Positions 33,938 to 43,389 of a DNA stretch of 64,000 bases are shown here, in pieces (within the stretch, counting starts at the first letter, position 1; each line of letters starts with the position of its first letter). The translations under genes were made by a program, and so were the position numbers. Under the pieces are notes generated by a model that searched no databases, was not told the origin of the DNA, and saw nothing but the letters and a program-made list of their open reading frames with translations. This DNA comes from CAG-877 sp045627525. Its GTDB lineage: Bacteria > Bacillota_I > Bacilli_A > RF39 > UBA660. The DNA lies in contig JAZQNW010000001.1 in NCBI GenBank assembly GCA_045627525.1, positions 1-64,000 on the forward strand, read 5' to 3'.

Positions 33938-35743
33938 TTATTTTATCTTAGAAATAGCATCCCTAATTTGATTTTCTGTAAATGGCTTTGGAACAGATGA
34001 ACAAAAGCCTTGATCTAAATATTTCTGACCATTATCAACTACTGTATCAGCTATAAATGCTATAACCGGTATATTAAATCCATCTATTTCTTTTAGTCTT
34101 TGTAAAACTAGTGATCCATCCATATCTTCAATCATTTCATCTAGTAAAATAACATCAAATTTTTCACCACTTTTAATTTTATTTATACAATCTGAAACAT
34201 TATTACAGCTAGAAACATTTAATCCCAATTTTACTAATGTCATTTCGGCAACTTTTACATTTAATTCATTATCATCAACCACTAATATAGACTTATTAAA
34301 TAATTCTTTATTATTATTAAGATCCTCTGCTTTTACTATTTTTTGAGGTATTTTTACAATAAATGTTGTACCTTCTCCTTCAATACTATCAACAGTAATA
34401 GTACCATCCATAATGTCTACTAAACTTTTTGTAATCGCAAGACCTAATCCAGTACCCTCTATATTAGAATTAATAACAGTATCAAGTCTTTCAAATTTTG
34501 AAAATAATTTTGTTTGATTTTCTTCAGAAATACCCTTACCTGTATCTTCACAAGATATAAATAATATACCTTTATTATCATCTTCTTTTGAAAAAACCAT
34601 TTTTAAATATACCTTACCTTCATCAGTATATTTAATAGCATTAGATAAAAGATTACTAACAATTTCTTTTATAATACTAATATCTCCAATTAACCAATCA
34701 GGAAAATATTTATCAAAATCAACACTAAATTCAATTGGCTTATTAGATGTTTTTGTTTTATATGTATCTATTAAAGGCTTTAATTCTTCTCTTAAATTGT
34801 AAATAGATTCAGAAACTTCAATATTAGATGATTCTATTTTATTTATATCTAAAATATTACCAACAATCTCTAACAGTCTATTTGAAGCCTCAACAACATA
34901 ATCAACATCTGCAGAAACTTCTTCTGAAACTTCATTTTTTCTAGCCTTAATATCATTACTAAATCCAACAATAGCATTAAGAGGTGTTCGTAATTCATGA
35001 GACATACTAGATAAAAAATCGGTCTTAGCCTTACTAGCTTTTTCTGCTTCGTTTTTAGCCATATTTAATTTTTCAATTGTTTTTATATCAGGGTTTTCAA
35101 TTGTAAAATACATAACTAATAAAGAAACTGTTTCCATTACTGTAATTAAATTCCATCTATGATCAATAGATTGTATAACAACTGAAATTACCAAACCAAT
35201 AGTAATAACAAACCAAGCTGGATAATCTTTAAATTTTGTTTTTTTCTTTCTTACAGATGAACATATTATTAAAAACATTAATCCAGAAACTGCAAATGAC
35301 AATAAATATAATATATCTACACCTAAACCAGTAGAATATAATCCACCTTCAGTAAATTGTAATTCTGAAGGACATAAAAGAGCTAATAAAAATGCTATTA
35401 TTGCTGAGGCATATATATTAAAATGTATTCTTTTTCTATGTTCATTATAATAATCATATCCAACAGCGATAGTATAATTATAATCCAAAAATAAGACATC
35501 AAAAACTACAATAGAAGATAAAAAGACTCTATACACTATATTAGTTATTAAAGAATCAACTGATAAAAATATCATTCCTAAAATTGTTCCTAATTCAAAA
35601 AATAATGATATTAAGTTAGCAATAATCAATCTTAAAAATGCTTTTTCTTCAGGTGTATCCATTTTTTCTTTAGTGCTAAAAATTATATTCAAAAATAATG
35701 CATAAAGAATACTAAGTGTCAATATACCTATACTAAATGTCAT
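33938..35743 (-). CDS. Hybrid sensor histidine kinase (7TM-like sensor, HisKA, HATPase, REC)
   Basis: 601 aa. Residues 1-225 hold about seven hydrophobic helices with no large outer loop, so the signal is likely sensed in or near the membrane. The H-box is LSSMSHELRTPLNAI at about residue 250; ATPase motifs follow: NLLSNAIKYTDEG (N-box), DTGKGISEE, GTGLGLAITKSLVD. A receiver domain (from ~485) has VDDNELN and DVILLDEMIEDMDG with the phospho-accepting Asp, and the conserved Lys in PKPF. There is no separate DNA-binding output here. The gene is a paralogue of the one at 35815, each with its own terminator. Confidence 0.9.
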   Translation of the reverse strand: MTFSIGILTLSILYALFLNIIFSTKEKMDTPEEKAFLRLIIANLISLFFELGTILGMIFLSVDSLITNIVYRVFLSSIVVFDVLFLDYNYTIAVGYDYYNEHRKRIHFNIYASAIIAFLLALLCPSELQFTEGGLYSTGLGVDILYLLSFAVSGLMFLIICSSVRKKKTKFKDYPAWFVITIGLVISVVIQSIDHRWNLITVMETVSLLVMYFTIENPDIKTIEKLNMAKNEAEKASKAKTDFLSSMSHELRTPLNAIVGFSNDIKARKNEVSEEVSADVDYVVEASNRLLEIVGNILDINKIESSNIEVSESIYNLREELKPLIDTYKTKTSNKPIEFSVDFDKYFPDWLIGDISIIKEIVSNLLSNAIKYTDEGKVYLKMVFSKEDDNKGILFISCEDTGKGISEENQTKLFSKFERLDTVINSNIEGTGLGLAITKSLVDIMDGTITVDSIEGEGTTFIVKIPQKIVKAEDLNNNKELFNKSILVVDDNELNVKVAEMTLVKLGLNVSSCNNVSDCINKIKSGEKFDVILLDEMIEDMDGSLVLQRLKEIDGFNIPVIAFIADTVVDNGQKYLDQGFCSSVPKPFTENQIRDAISKIK

Positions 35744-35790
35744 ACTATCACCTATTATAATTATAACATAAATATTTATTAAAAATAAAA

Positions 35791-35815
35791 AAAGTTAAAT
35801 AAATTTAACTTTTTT
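35791..35815 (-). terminator. Terminator of the second hybrid kinase gene
   Basis: AAAAAAGTTAAA/TTTAACTTTTTT hairpin begins right after the TGA stop. Confidence 0.85.
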
Positions 35816-38106
35816 CACACGATAGATACATTAAGCGCTTCTTGTATTTGTTCCTTCGTAAAAGGTTTCGGTAAATAATAACAAAAACCTTGACTTAAAT
35901 ACTTTTCCTTTGCTCCAGCAACTACATCAGCTGTAAAAGCAATTACTGGGGTCTTAAAGTAACTTAATTCCTTTAATTTTTGTAAAGTTTCTTCGCCACC
36001 CATATCTGGCATCATAATATCCATCAATATTAAATCATATTCTTCGCCATTCTGGATTTTTTCTAAACAAGTTTTACCACTATCATAACCAGTAACAGTC
36101 ATACCTAAATTTGTTAAAGTTCTTTCAGCAACTTTTATATTTAGTTTGTTATCATCAACTACTAAAACTTTCATATTTGAAAAATCTTTTTCAGAACTAT
36201 CATTAATATTCTTTTCGGATTTATTTATTTTATCTTCAGGCTTATCACTTTTTTCTATATCACTTTGATTTTCTTGTTCATCAACCTTTTCCAAAGATTT
36301 TGGAGATTTAAAATTTTCATTATTTTCTTTATCATTTTGATCTTCATGTTCTTCAATATTTTCTAAAGACTTAGTAGATTCAACATCTGGAGTTTTTACT
36401 TCAACTGCTGAATTTTCAAAATTAGTTGAATCATTTTCTTCCTTAGATTCTTCAACTTTTTCAATATCTGCGCTTTCAATAGGCTTTTCAGGTTGTTCAA
36501 ATTTTACTGATTCGTGTAATTCTGCGTCTTTTAATTTTTCTTTCATGCGACGTTCTTCCATCAACATTTGTTCTAATTCATCAATTGCTTCAGTTTCAGG
36601 ACTTTCTTTTTCTTCATTTTCATTTAAATCAGCTGAAATTGTAGTTTCAACAATATTTTCTTTTGTCTTGATTTCTTGAGGGATATTTACTGTAAAAGTT
36701 GTTCCTCTTCCAACTTCACTATCTACAATAATTTCTCCATCCATCATTTCAACCAAATTTTTAGTAATTGTCAAACCTAAACCAGAACCATCCATTTCTT
36801 CTTCACTATTTTCTACAAATTTTTCATATTTTGTAAACATCTTTTCTTGATTTTCTTTTGAAATTCCTCTACCTGTATCTTGGCAAACTATTTTAAGAAT
36901 ACATTTATTATCACCTTTAAATTCAACTGTTGATTTTAATTCTATTGTACCTGATTCAGTATACTTTATAGCATTAGATAATATATTATTAACAATTTCT
37001 CTTATATGAGAAATATCTCCAATTAATTCATTAGGAATATTTTCATCCATCAAAACATTAAATCTAATTGGTTTTTCACCTATTCTAACAGCATTAATTC
37101 TAGCAAGCGAATTAATTTCCTTTTTATAATCATATGGTGCAACTACTATTTCAAGTTCTGATGATTCAATTTTATTTATATCTAAAATATTACCAACAAG
37201 TTCAACCAAAGTATTAGAAGCTTCAACTATATAATCAACATCATTTTTAACCTCTTTTGATATTTCATCAGGTCTATCCTGAATATCCTGACTAAAACAA
37301 ACTATAGCATTAAGAGGTGTTCTTATTTCATGTGACATGCTAGATAAAAAGTCAGATTTTTCTTTATTTGCTTTTTCTGCTTCACTCTTTGCTTGTTCTA
37401 GATCAACTATTATTTGTTTATCTGGATTCTCAATTGTAAAATATATAATCAAAAGTAAAAAACATTCTACAACACTAACTAAAGGTAATACATGATCATT
37501 GTTCTGAATTAATGCCGCCATAATACAGCCAACTAGCATAGCAATAAATCCAAAAAAATGCTTAAAATCAGTTTTTTTATTGCTTATTGAAGATATCATT
37601 AAAATACTTGATAATATTGCAATAATTGCAATAAATACATAAAACACATTACATAATAATCCAGTAGCATACATTCCATACCCTGAATTAACTTCCATCG
37701 GTAAAACAAAAGCTAAAATTGCTAAGGCACCTAATAAATAATATAAAATATTTCGCAACTTTTTAGATTTTTCAAGATATAATTGTTCACCAACTGAAAC
37801 AATATATAAATAATATAAAAATAAAATACAAAATATAACATTATATAAATTATAGAGTCTATATACTATATTAGTAATAATATTAACTGGTCCTAATTTA
37901 ACACAATAAATTATACAAAGTAGATTTAACATTAATCCAATAAAATTAAACATTATTATATTTGAAAAAAATTTAATTTCCAAAGATTTTACATACTTCT
38001 TACGACTAAATACAAATATTAAAAACATAGAATAAATTATACTAAGCACTAATATTCCAATACCTGTAACTAATTTTTCATTATAAGTAATTATACTAGC
38101 TATCAC
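35815..38106 (-). CDS. Hybrid sensor histidine kinase with long acidic linker
   Basis: 763 aa from GTG 38106 (GGGAGG six bases upstream); the frame is open 23 codons further. Same layout as the 33938 kinase: multi-TM sensor, H-box LSSMSHEIRTPLNAI, N-box NILSNAIKYTESG, G-boxes DTGRGISKEN and GSGLGLTITKNLVE, then a receiver with VDDNKLN, DLILMDIMMPDMGG and PKPF. Unlike its paralogue it has about 130 residues of Glu/Lys/Ser-rich, probably disordered linker between ATPase and receiver. Its stop is TGA. Targets and signal unknown; tandem paralogues suggest duplication. Confidence 0.9.
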   Translation of the reverse strand: MIASIITYNEKLVTGIGILVLSIIYSMFLIFVFSRKKYVKSLEIKFFSNIIMFNFIGLMLNLLCIIYCVKLGPVNIITNIVYRLYNLYNVIFCILFLYYLYIVSVGEQLYLEKSKKLRNILYYLLGALAILAFVLPMEVNSGYGMYATGLLCNVFYVFIAIIAILSSILMISSISNKKTDFKHFFGFIAMLVGCIMAALIQNNDHVLPLVSVVECFLLLIIYFTIENPDKQIIVDLEQAKSEAEKANKEKSDFLSSMSHEIRTPLNAIVCFSQDIQDRPDEISKEVKNDVDYIVEASNTLVELVGNILDINKIESSELEIVVAPYDYKKEINSLARINAVRIGEKPIRFNVLMDENIPNELIGDISHIREIVNNILSNAIKYTESGTIELKSTVEFKGDNKCILKIVCQDTGRGISKENQEKMFTKYEKFVENSEEEMDGSGLGLTITKNLVEMMDGEIIVDSEVGRGTTFTVNIPQEIKTKENIVETTISADLNENEEKESPETEAIDELEQMLMEERRMKEKLKDAELHESVKFEQPEKPIESADIEKVEESKEENDSTNFENSAVEVKTPDVESTKSLENIEEHEDQNDKENNENFKSPKSLEKVDEQENQSDIEKSDKPEDKINKSEKNINDSSEKDFSNMKVLVVDDNKLNIKVAERTLTNLGMTVTGYDSGKTCLEKIQNGEEYDLILMDIMMPDMGGEETLQKLKELSYFKTPVIAFTADVVAGAKEKYLSQGFCYYLPKPFTKEQIQEALNVSIV

Positions 38107-38192
38107 ACTATCTACCTCCCTATAATTTATATTAACTATTAATATAATAACATAATTTTCAATCTTTTTTAACACATATTATAAGAAAAAAT

Positions 38193-38222
38193 AAAAAAGT
38201 GGAAAAATACAATTACACTTTT
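38193..38222 (-). terminator. Terminator of the glycosyltransferase operon
   Basis: AAAAAAGTG/CACTTTTTT inverted repeat with a 14-base loop, at the stop of the 38213 gene. Confidence 0.55.
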
Positions 38223-39103
38223 TTATCTTTTTTAAATATAAATAATTTACTAAATACATAATTTACAATTATTACAATGATATTAACAATAATTTTTGAA
38301 ATCATTTTTTTCATTCTCAAAACTTCTAAACACAAAGCCATACCACCCATATCAATACCAAAAGATAATAGTCTAAAGAAGAAGAATGATAGCATTTCCT
38401 TAATAAATACAGAAAATTCAAAAGACTTTGATTCAAAAACAAATAATTTATTTGTAAAAAAAGCAAATAAAACTGATAATATCCATGCTATCGTATTAGA
38501 AAGATAAATATTAATACCACATTTATCTAATAAATAAAAGCTAACTATATTAACAAGTGTAGTTAATACGCCAAAGAAACCATACCAAATTATTTCCCTA
38601 ATCTTATTATACCAAGAAACATTATTTTCTTCTTCAATATAATTTTCAATTAAATCAACCATATTTTTAGTATTACTAACAAATTTTTTAGGTTTAAATG
38701 TTTTAGCTTTTTCTAATAACTTTCCTAATTTATCAAAATCTTTTAATTCTAAAATATAGCCTTTTTCAGAAAATTCGTTAATAATTTGCTTTTGATGATC
38801 ATTTGTATGTTCTTTATATTTAGCAAGTCTAGCCGCTGCAATAACAATTTTTCCTTTTTTTATTGCTGATAATATCGAACCAACGCCACCATGAGTAATT
38901 ATAATACTCGCTTTATCAACCAAATCATCTAATTCATCAGCTGATATCAAATCAAAAATTTCCATATTTTTAGATTCATATTTAGTATACCCAGCTTGAA
39001 CTACTACTTTTTCTTTTATATGTCCGTTCTCTATTTCTTTATCTATCTGTCTCAATAATCTTTCAAAACTTTTATCTTGTGTTCCTAATGTAACTAAAAT
39101 CAT
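38213..39103 (-). CDS. Alg13/PssE-like glycosyltransferase subunit fused to a GtrA-like membrane domain
   Basis: 296 aa from ATG 39103, which overlaps the stop of the upstream gene in TAATG; the frame is open to GTG 39115. Residues 1-160 are the Alg13/PssE fold: MILVTLGTQDKSF, then THGGVGSILSAIKKGK (the UDP-sugar binding motif) and NDHQKQIINEF. From ~170 come four TM helices of the GtrA family (WYGFFGVLTTLVNIVSFYLL, NTIAWILSVLFAFFTNKLF). Alg13 normally binds the membrane partner Alg14, encoded next door. GtrA proteins are linked to movement of undecaprenyl-linked sugars. The fusion is unusual. It is the last gene of a three-gene polysaccharide unit. Confidence 0.85.
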   Translation of the reverse strand: MILVTLGTQDKSFERLLRQIDKEIENGHIKEKVVVQAGYTKYESKNMEIFDLISADELDDLVDKASIIITHGGVGSILSAIKKGKIVIAAARLAKYKEHTNDHQKQIINEFSEKGYILELKDFDKLGKLLEKAKTFKPKKFVSNTKNMVDLIENYIEEENNVSWYNKIREIIWYGFFGVLTTLVNIVSFYLLDKCGINIYLSNTIAWILSVLFAFFTNKLFVFESKSFEFSVFIKEMLSFFFFRLLSFGIDMGGMALCLEVLRMKKMISKIIVNIIVIIVNYVFSKLFIFKKDKKV

Positions 39104-39576
39104 TAATAGATCCACCCCCCATAAGTGGCATTAGGATATAATTTATACATACTTTCCCACTGAATAATAAACTTATCTGCAAAACGATAAACTAATTTAC
39201 CTGTAATTGTCTTTGTAGTCATATTAGCAAAAGTTTCTATAAAAATTATTTTACTACCAAAAATTTTTCCTATACAACACATTGGTCCAGATGTATGGGC
39301 ACCAGTTGTAATTATATAATCTGGATGAACTTTAAAATAAATAAATAAACTTTTAAAACAGTTATAAATTAATTTAAATGGATAAACTAACCAATGATCT
39401 TTGCTTCCAAAAACTAAAAATGAAACCCTATTCTTATATTTTTGTTTTAAATTTAAATTTGATTTAGTTTTTTCAGTAACAATATAATAGTCATATTTTT
39501 CAAATAAATCTTTTAATTGTAACATTTCATTAAGATGTCCACCTGTTGAAGAAATGAACATAACTTTTCTACTCAT
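39103..39576 (-). CDS. Alg14/PssD-like membrane subunit of a two-part glycosyltransferase
   Basis: 157 aa. KVMFISSTGGHLNEMLQL at the N-terminus is the Alg14/PssD signature, followed by a membrane-associated helix (YPFKLIYNCFKSLFIYF), PDYIITTGAHTSGPMC and IFIETFANMTTKTITGKLVY. It ends with ATYGGWIY. Alg14 recruits the catalytic Alg13-like partner to the membrane; that partner is the next gene, overlapping by one base. Together they add a sugar in polysaccharide or teichoic-type glycan synthesis. Confidence 0.88.
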   Translation of the reverse strand: MSRKVMFISSTGGHLNEMLQLKDLFEKYDYYIVTEKTKSNLNLKQKYKNRVSFLVFGSKDHWLVYPFKLIYNCFKSLFIYFKVHPDYIITTGAHTSGPMCCIGKIFGSKIIFIETFANMTTKTITGKLVYRFADKFIIQWESMYKLYPNATYGGWIY

Positions 39577-39580
39577 ATAA

Positions 39581-40714
39581 TCACTTTCTTTCTATTAATG
39601 AAAACCATTGTTCAGCAACTACATCACTAGTATATTTCTTTACACTTTTTCTACCAGCTTTGCCTATTTTTATTCTTACATTTTTATCATTCATTAAGTC
39701 TTCAATCTTTTTAATCATTGCCACAAAACTTCTATTTTTAATTAAATAACCGTTTTCACCACTATATATTAATTCACGAGCTCCTTCAGCTGAATCAAAA
39801 GCTATACATGGTAAACCATGAGACATAGCCTCAAGTAAAACTATACCAAAAGATTCAGTATAAGATGTCATTAAGTAAATAGATGCATCATTTAATTTTT
39901 CATCTATATAATCTTTACTTTGAAATCCGTGAAAAATAACCTTACCATCCAAATTATGATTTTTAACATACTTTTCTAATTTTTCTTTTTCTGCACCATC
40001 GCCAATTATATCTAAAGTCCAATCAGGATGACTATTATGAATAATTGTATATATTTTTAATAAATCTAAATATCCCTTTTCAGGAGATAATCTTCCAACA
40101 GAAATCAATCTTTTATTATCTAATTCAGATAATCTTTTAGGTAACTTTTCTATAACATTAGGAATATAAATACACTTACAATTAGATCTAGTTAATGTCT
40201 TAGAATAATATTCTTTTAATGATTCAGAAACTAATACAAAATAATCTAAATAATATGCTGATCTAGTTACATTTCTAGCATATCGATAATTATCATGATA
40301 ATGATTATGCTCCCACCCTATTTTTAAAGCACTAGTTTTTGCATAATAACCAACCCATGAATTAAATATATCTCTTGTTGAAATAATAACATTTGAATTA
40401 GTGCTTTTAATATAATTAATCATTGTATTACGTCTTAATTTTAAAATTTTAATACTCTTTATTCCTTCTCTAAACGCTTTAAGTATTTTCTTTTGTTTCA
40501 AACTTTTCTTAAATTCTTCCTTATTTGGTTGAACACTAGTTAAATATTTTACTTTTACTCTACTATCAAGTGGAAAAACAGAATTATCATAAAGCTTATA
40601 TGTACAAGCAATTTCAACTTTATATTTTTCACATAAAATATTAGCTAGTGCAACTATTGATTTTTCAATTCCCCCATATCCTAAATGTAAAGCTAAAATA
40701 GATACCTTTTTCAA
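39581..40714 (-). CDS. GT4-family glycosyltransferase
   Basis: 377 aa, starting at TTG 40714 with GGGTG upstream. GT-B fold: LALHLGYGGIEKSIVALANIL at the N-terminus, ISVGRLSPEKGYLDLL in the middle, then LDIIGDGAEKEKLE, VIFHGFQ and the donor-site YTESFGIVLLEAMSHGLP with the Glu-x7-Glu motif. It would act as a retaining enzyme in surface polysaccharide synthesis, first gene of the unit with the Alg14/Alg13-like pair 4 bases downstream. An extended -10 (TGATACAAT) is visible upstream. Ends in TGA. Confidence 0.88.
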   Translation of the reverse strand: MKKVSILALHLGYGGIEKSIVALANILCEKYKVEIACTYKLYDNSVFPLDSRVKVKYLTSVQPNKEEFKKSLKQKKILKAFREGIKSIKILKLRRNTMINYIKSTNSNVIISTRDIFNSWVGYYAKTSALKIGWEHNHYHDNYRYARNVTRSAYYLDYFVLVSESLKEYYSKTLTRSNCKCIYIPNVIEKLPKRLSELDNKRLISVGRLSPEKGYLDLLKIYTIIHNSHPDWTLDIIGDGAEKEKLEKYVKNHNLDGKVIFHGFQSKDYIDEKLNDASIYLMTSYTESFGIVLLEAMSHGLPCIAFDSAEGARELIYSGENGYLIKNRSFVAMIKKIEDLMNDKNVRIKIGKAGRKSVKKYTSDVVAEQWFSLIERK

Positions 40715-40751
40715 TATTATTCACCCATATTTATTGTATCATATATTCAAA

Positions 40752-40779
40752 AAAAAACTACAAAACAATTGTAGTTTTC
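40752..40779 (-). terminator. Terminator of the repeat-protein gene
   Basis: AAAACTACAA/TTGTAGTTTT hairpin with a long T-run on the minus strand. Confidence 0.85.
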
Positions 40780-40784
40780 ATAAA

Positions 40785-41759
40785 TTAAATTGTATCACTT
40801 ACTTGATTAACATTATCAGTAGACTGTTGAACAACTGGTTGTGGTGTTTGAACAATAGGTACTGATTGTGTATTTTCCAAAGGATTAGCGCCACCATAAA
40901 TTTGATGATTTTGATTTTGATCTAAATTTAAATCTGTAACAGTCGGATTAGCTCCGCCGTAAATTACTGGTTGTGGCTCTGCAGGAGCAACAGGTGCTGC
41001 TACTGGTTCAACTGGAGCAACAGTTGGAGCCACTGGCTCAACTGGAGTAACAGGTTCAACTACTGGCTCAACTGGAGCAATAGGTTCAACTACTGGTTCA
41101 ACTGGAGCATCAGTTGGAGCTACTGGCTCTACTGGAGCAATAGGTTCAACTACTGGTTCAACTGGAGCAACAGGTTCAACTACTGGTTCAACTGGAGCAA
41201 CAGGTTCAACTACTGGTTCAACTGGAGCAACAGTTGGAGCTACTGGTTCAACTGGAGCAACAGGCTCAACTACTGGTTCAACTGGAGCAATAGTTGGAGC
41301 TACTGGTTCAACTGGAGCAACAGGTTCAACTACTGGTTCAACTGGAGCAACAGTTGGAGCTACTGGTTCAACTGGAGCAACAGGCTCAACTACTGGTTCA
41401 ACTGGAGCAACAGGCTCAACTACTGGTTCAACTGGAGCAACAGTTGGAGCTACTGGTTCAACTGGAGCAACAGGTTCAACTACTGGCTCTACTGGAGCAA
41501 CAGGTGGAACTACTGGCTCTACTGGAGCAGTAGGTGCTGCTGCTGGCTCTGTAGAAGCAACAGGTGGAACTGAAGAGTCTACTGGAGCTGGAGATTCAAC
41601 TGCTGGAGCTGTTGGAGCAGCTTCTGAAACACCATTTTTTTCCTTTTTGCTTCTTGATTGTGTAACTATAAATAATATTAAAGCTATAATTAATAATAAA
41701 ACACCACAAGAAATAAGTAATCCTGGCAATGATAAAAACCATGCTAAATCAAAATTCAT
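40785..41759 (-). CDS. Membrane-anchored protein with Pro-Val-Glu repeats
   Basis: 324 aa. One N-terminal TM helix (about residues 8-34) followed by basic residues (SRSKKEKN). Residues ~60-250 are ten-residue repeats of the APVEPVVEPV and APVEPVAPTV types. The C-terminal ~70 residues are Asn/Gln-rich with two copies of IYGGANP. The TM followed by a basic cluster suggests the repeat part faces the cytoplasm, but an outer topology cannot be excluded. Pro/Glu repeats give stiff extended spacers in wall-spanning or scaffold proteins. Function unknown. Confidence 0.7.
   Translation of the reverse strand: MNFDLAWFLSLPGLLISCGVLLLIIALILFIVTQSRSKKEKNGVSEAAPTAPAVESPAPVDSSVPPVASTEPAAAPTAPVEPVVPPVAPVEPVVEPVAPVEPVAPTVAPVEPVVEPVAPVEPVVEPVAPVEPVAPTVAPVEPVVEPVAPVEPVAPTIAPVEPVVEPVAPVEPVAPTVAPVEPVVEPVAPVEPVVEPVAPVEPVVEPIAPVEPVAPTDAPVEPVVEPIAPVEPVVEPVTPVEPVAPTVAPVEPVAAPVAPAEPQPVIYGGANPTVTDLNLDQNQNHQIYGGANPLENTQSVPIVQTPQPVVQQSTDNVNQVSDTI
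41000..41580. repeat. Tandem 30/60-base coding repeats
   Basis: Near-identical units built from ACTGGTTCAACTGGAGCAAC and CAGTTGGAGCTA alternate across this stretch, encoding the Pro-Val-Glu repeats. Neighbouring units are often identical at DNA level, so unit number may vary between strains. Confidence 0.9.
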
Positions 41760-41857
41760 AATATCTAACTCCCTTTATTCTCATATTTTATATATTCTAT
41801 TATTATGATAACAAAAAAAGAATGCATTTGCAAACTTTTTATTTTATGTACATTTAT

Positions 41858-42517
41858 TTACATTGTAAATTCTGTCCAATAACCAACTTTAGGAGGCATC
41901 AATTCAAAATTCATAATTTCTTTAGATACAGGATGAATAAATGATAATTTATATGCATATAAAGCTAATTGAGTTTTATCATATTTACCATATCTTTGAT
42001 CACCACAAAGAAAATGTCCTCTAGAAGAAAATTGAACTCTTATTTGATGGTGTCTACCAGTCTCAAGTTCAATAGAAACCAAACTATGATTTGTCACTTT
42101 GTTTACACCTAAAACCTCATAGTTTAAAACTGAATCTTTACCATTTTTTGAAACAATAGTATCACCATTTGATTTTTTTTCTAATTTATCTACTAATTTT
42201 CCACATTTATGTTCCATAACTCCATTAACTACAGCTAAATATTTTTTTACTATTTTATGCTCCAATTGTTGTTTATTAAGCCTAGCTGCTGCTTTTGATG
42301 ATCTAGCAAATACCATTATGCCTCCTACTGGTCTATCCAATCTATGAATTAATCCTATGTAAACATTTCCTGGTTTATTATACTTAACTTTTACATATTC
42401 TTTAACCATAGTTAATAAATCTTTATCACCAGTAGCGTCACCCTGGCTTAAAATATTTATTGGTTTTTCAACAACAATAATATGATTATCTTCATATAAA
42501 ACATTTAATTTAGTCAT
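41858..42517 (-). CDS. RluA-family pseudouridine synthase
   Basis: 219 aa from ATG 42517; the frame is open nine codons further into the upstream gene. Motifs: LYEDNHIIVVEKPINILSQ, the catalytic Asp in IHRLDRPVGGIMVFA, KKYLAVVNG and ETGRHHQIRVQFSSRGH. No S4 domain at the N-terminus, so it is shorter than RluD and closer to the small RluA/RluC-like enzymes that modify rRNA or tRNA uridines. It overlaps the upstream methyltransferase by 8 bases; both look like RNA-modification enzymes and are probably coexpressed. Confidence 0.9.
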   Translation of the reverse strand: MTKLNVLYEDNHIIVVEKPINILSQGDATGDKDLLTMVKEYVKVKYNKPGNVYIGLIHRLDRPVGGIMVFARSSKAAARLNKQQLEHKIVKKYLAVVNGVMEHKCGKLVDKLEKKSNGDTIVSKNGKDSVLNYEVLGVNKVTNHSLVSIELETGRHHQIRVQFSSRGHFLCGDQRYGKYDKTQLALYAYKLSFIHPVSKEIMNFELMPPKVGYWTEFTM

Positions 42518-43379
42518 CTTTTTCCCATCTTCCATAAATACCACAAGGTAAAACTAAATCACCATTTTTAATAGGAAGTCCAACTTCTCCACAAGTAATT
42601 TTACCTTCACATTTCTTATTAACCGTTAACTTCAACAAATTAGAAAGAACCATAGAAGAAAGTCCAGTCGTATATGAATTAATTAAAAAGAATAATGGAT
42701 TATCACTAAGAATTTCCGTACAAATCTGAACTAAATAGTTAAGATTCTTTTCAATATCCCAAACTTCACCATTAGCACCTCTTCCATAGCTAGGAGGATC
42801 CATTATAATAGCATCATACTTATTACCTCTTCTTATTTCACGTTGAACAAATTTAATGACATCATCTACCAAATAACGTATCTCAGCATTTTCATATCCA
42901 CTTGATTTTACATTTTCTTTACACCAATCAACCATTCCTCTTGAAGCATCAACATGAGTTACACTAGCTCCAGCACTTAAACATGCTACACTAGCACCAC
43001 CAGTATAAGCAAACAAATTAAGAACTTTTATTTTTCTACCAGAAGACTTTATCTTATCTATCATAAAATCCCAATTAACAGCTTGTTCTGGAAATAATCC
43101 TGTGTGTTTAAATCCCATTTGCTTAATATTGAATGTTAAATTTTTATAACCTATTTGCCAATCACTAGGAATATTTTTTAAATTTTCCCAATGACCTCCA
43201 CCTTTATTGCTTCTATAATATGCAGCATCAATTTTTGAATGATACTTTTCTAGTAAATCACCATTATCCCAAACAATTTGTGGATCAGGACGAAGTAAAT
43301 AATATTTACCCCATCTTTCTAATTTTTGCCCTTGCGAAGCATCAATAATTTCATAATCATCCCATTTTGCTAATAACAT
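42510..43379 (-). CDS. RlmI/RlmK-like SAM-dependent rRNA methyltransferase
   Basis: 289 aa with GAGGTGATTAG before the ATG. SAM motifs: VLNLFAYTGGASVACL (motif I), VTHVDASRGMVDWC, and the catalytic DPPSYGRG (motif IV), matching the RlmK/RlmI class of 23S rRNA methyltransferases but without an N-terminal PUA domain. The first ~90 residues (LERWGKYYLLRPDPQIVW, GHWENLKNIPSDW) are family-specific. Target base not determinable. It sits 10 bases after a lipoprotein gene and overlaps the pseudouridine synthase. Confidence 0.85.
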   Translation of the reverse strand: MLLAKWDDYEIIDASQGQKLERWGKYYLLRPDPQIVWDNGDLLEKYHSKIDAAYYRSNKGGGHWENLKNIPSDWQIGYKNLTFNIKQMGFKHTGLFPEQAVNWDFMIDKIKSSGRKIKVLNLFAYTGGASVACLSAGASVTHVDASRGMVDWCKENVKSSGYENAEIRYLVDDVIKFVQREIRRGNKYDAIIMDPPSYGRGANGEVWDIEKNLNYLVQICTEILSDNPLFFLINSYTTGLSSMVLSNLLKLTVNKKCEGKITCGEVGLPIKNGDLVLPCGIYGRWEKDD

Positions 43380-43389
43380 CTAATCACCT

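Noticed and set aside
40971..41573. Plus-strand ORFs over the repeat region
   Set aside because: They are frame shadows of the minus-strand repeat gene: Trp/Asn- or Gln/Leu-only compositions and no RBS.
41000..41580. CRISPR array
   Set aside because: The regular repeats are in frame, encode Pro-Val-Glu units in an open reading frame with RBS, and have no unique spacers or cas genes.
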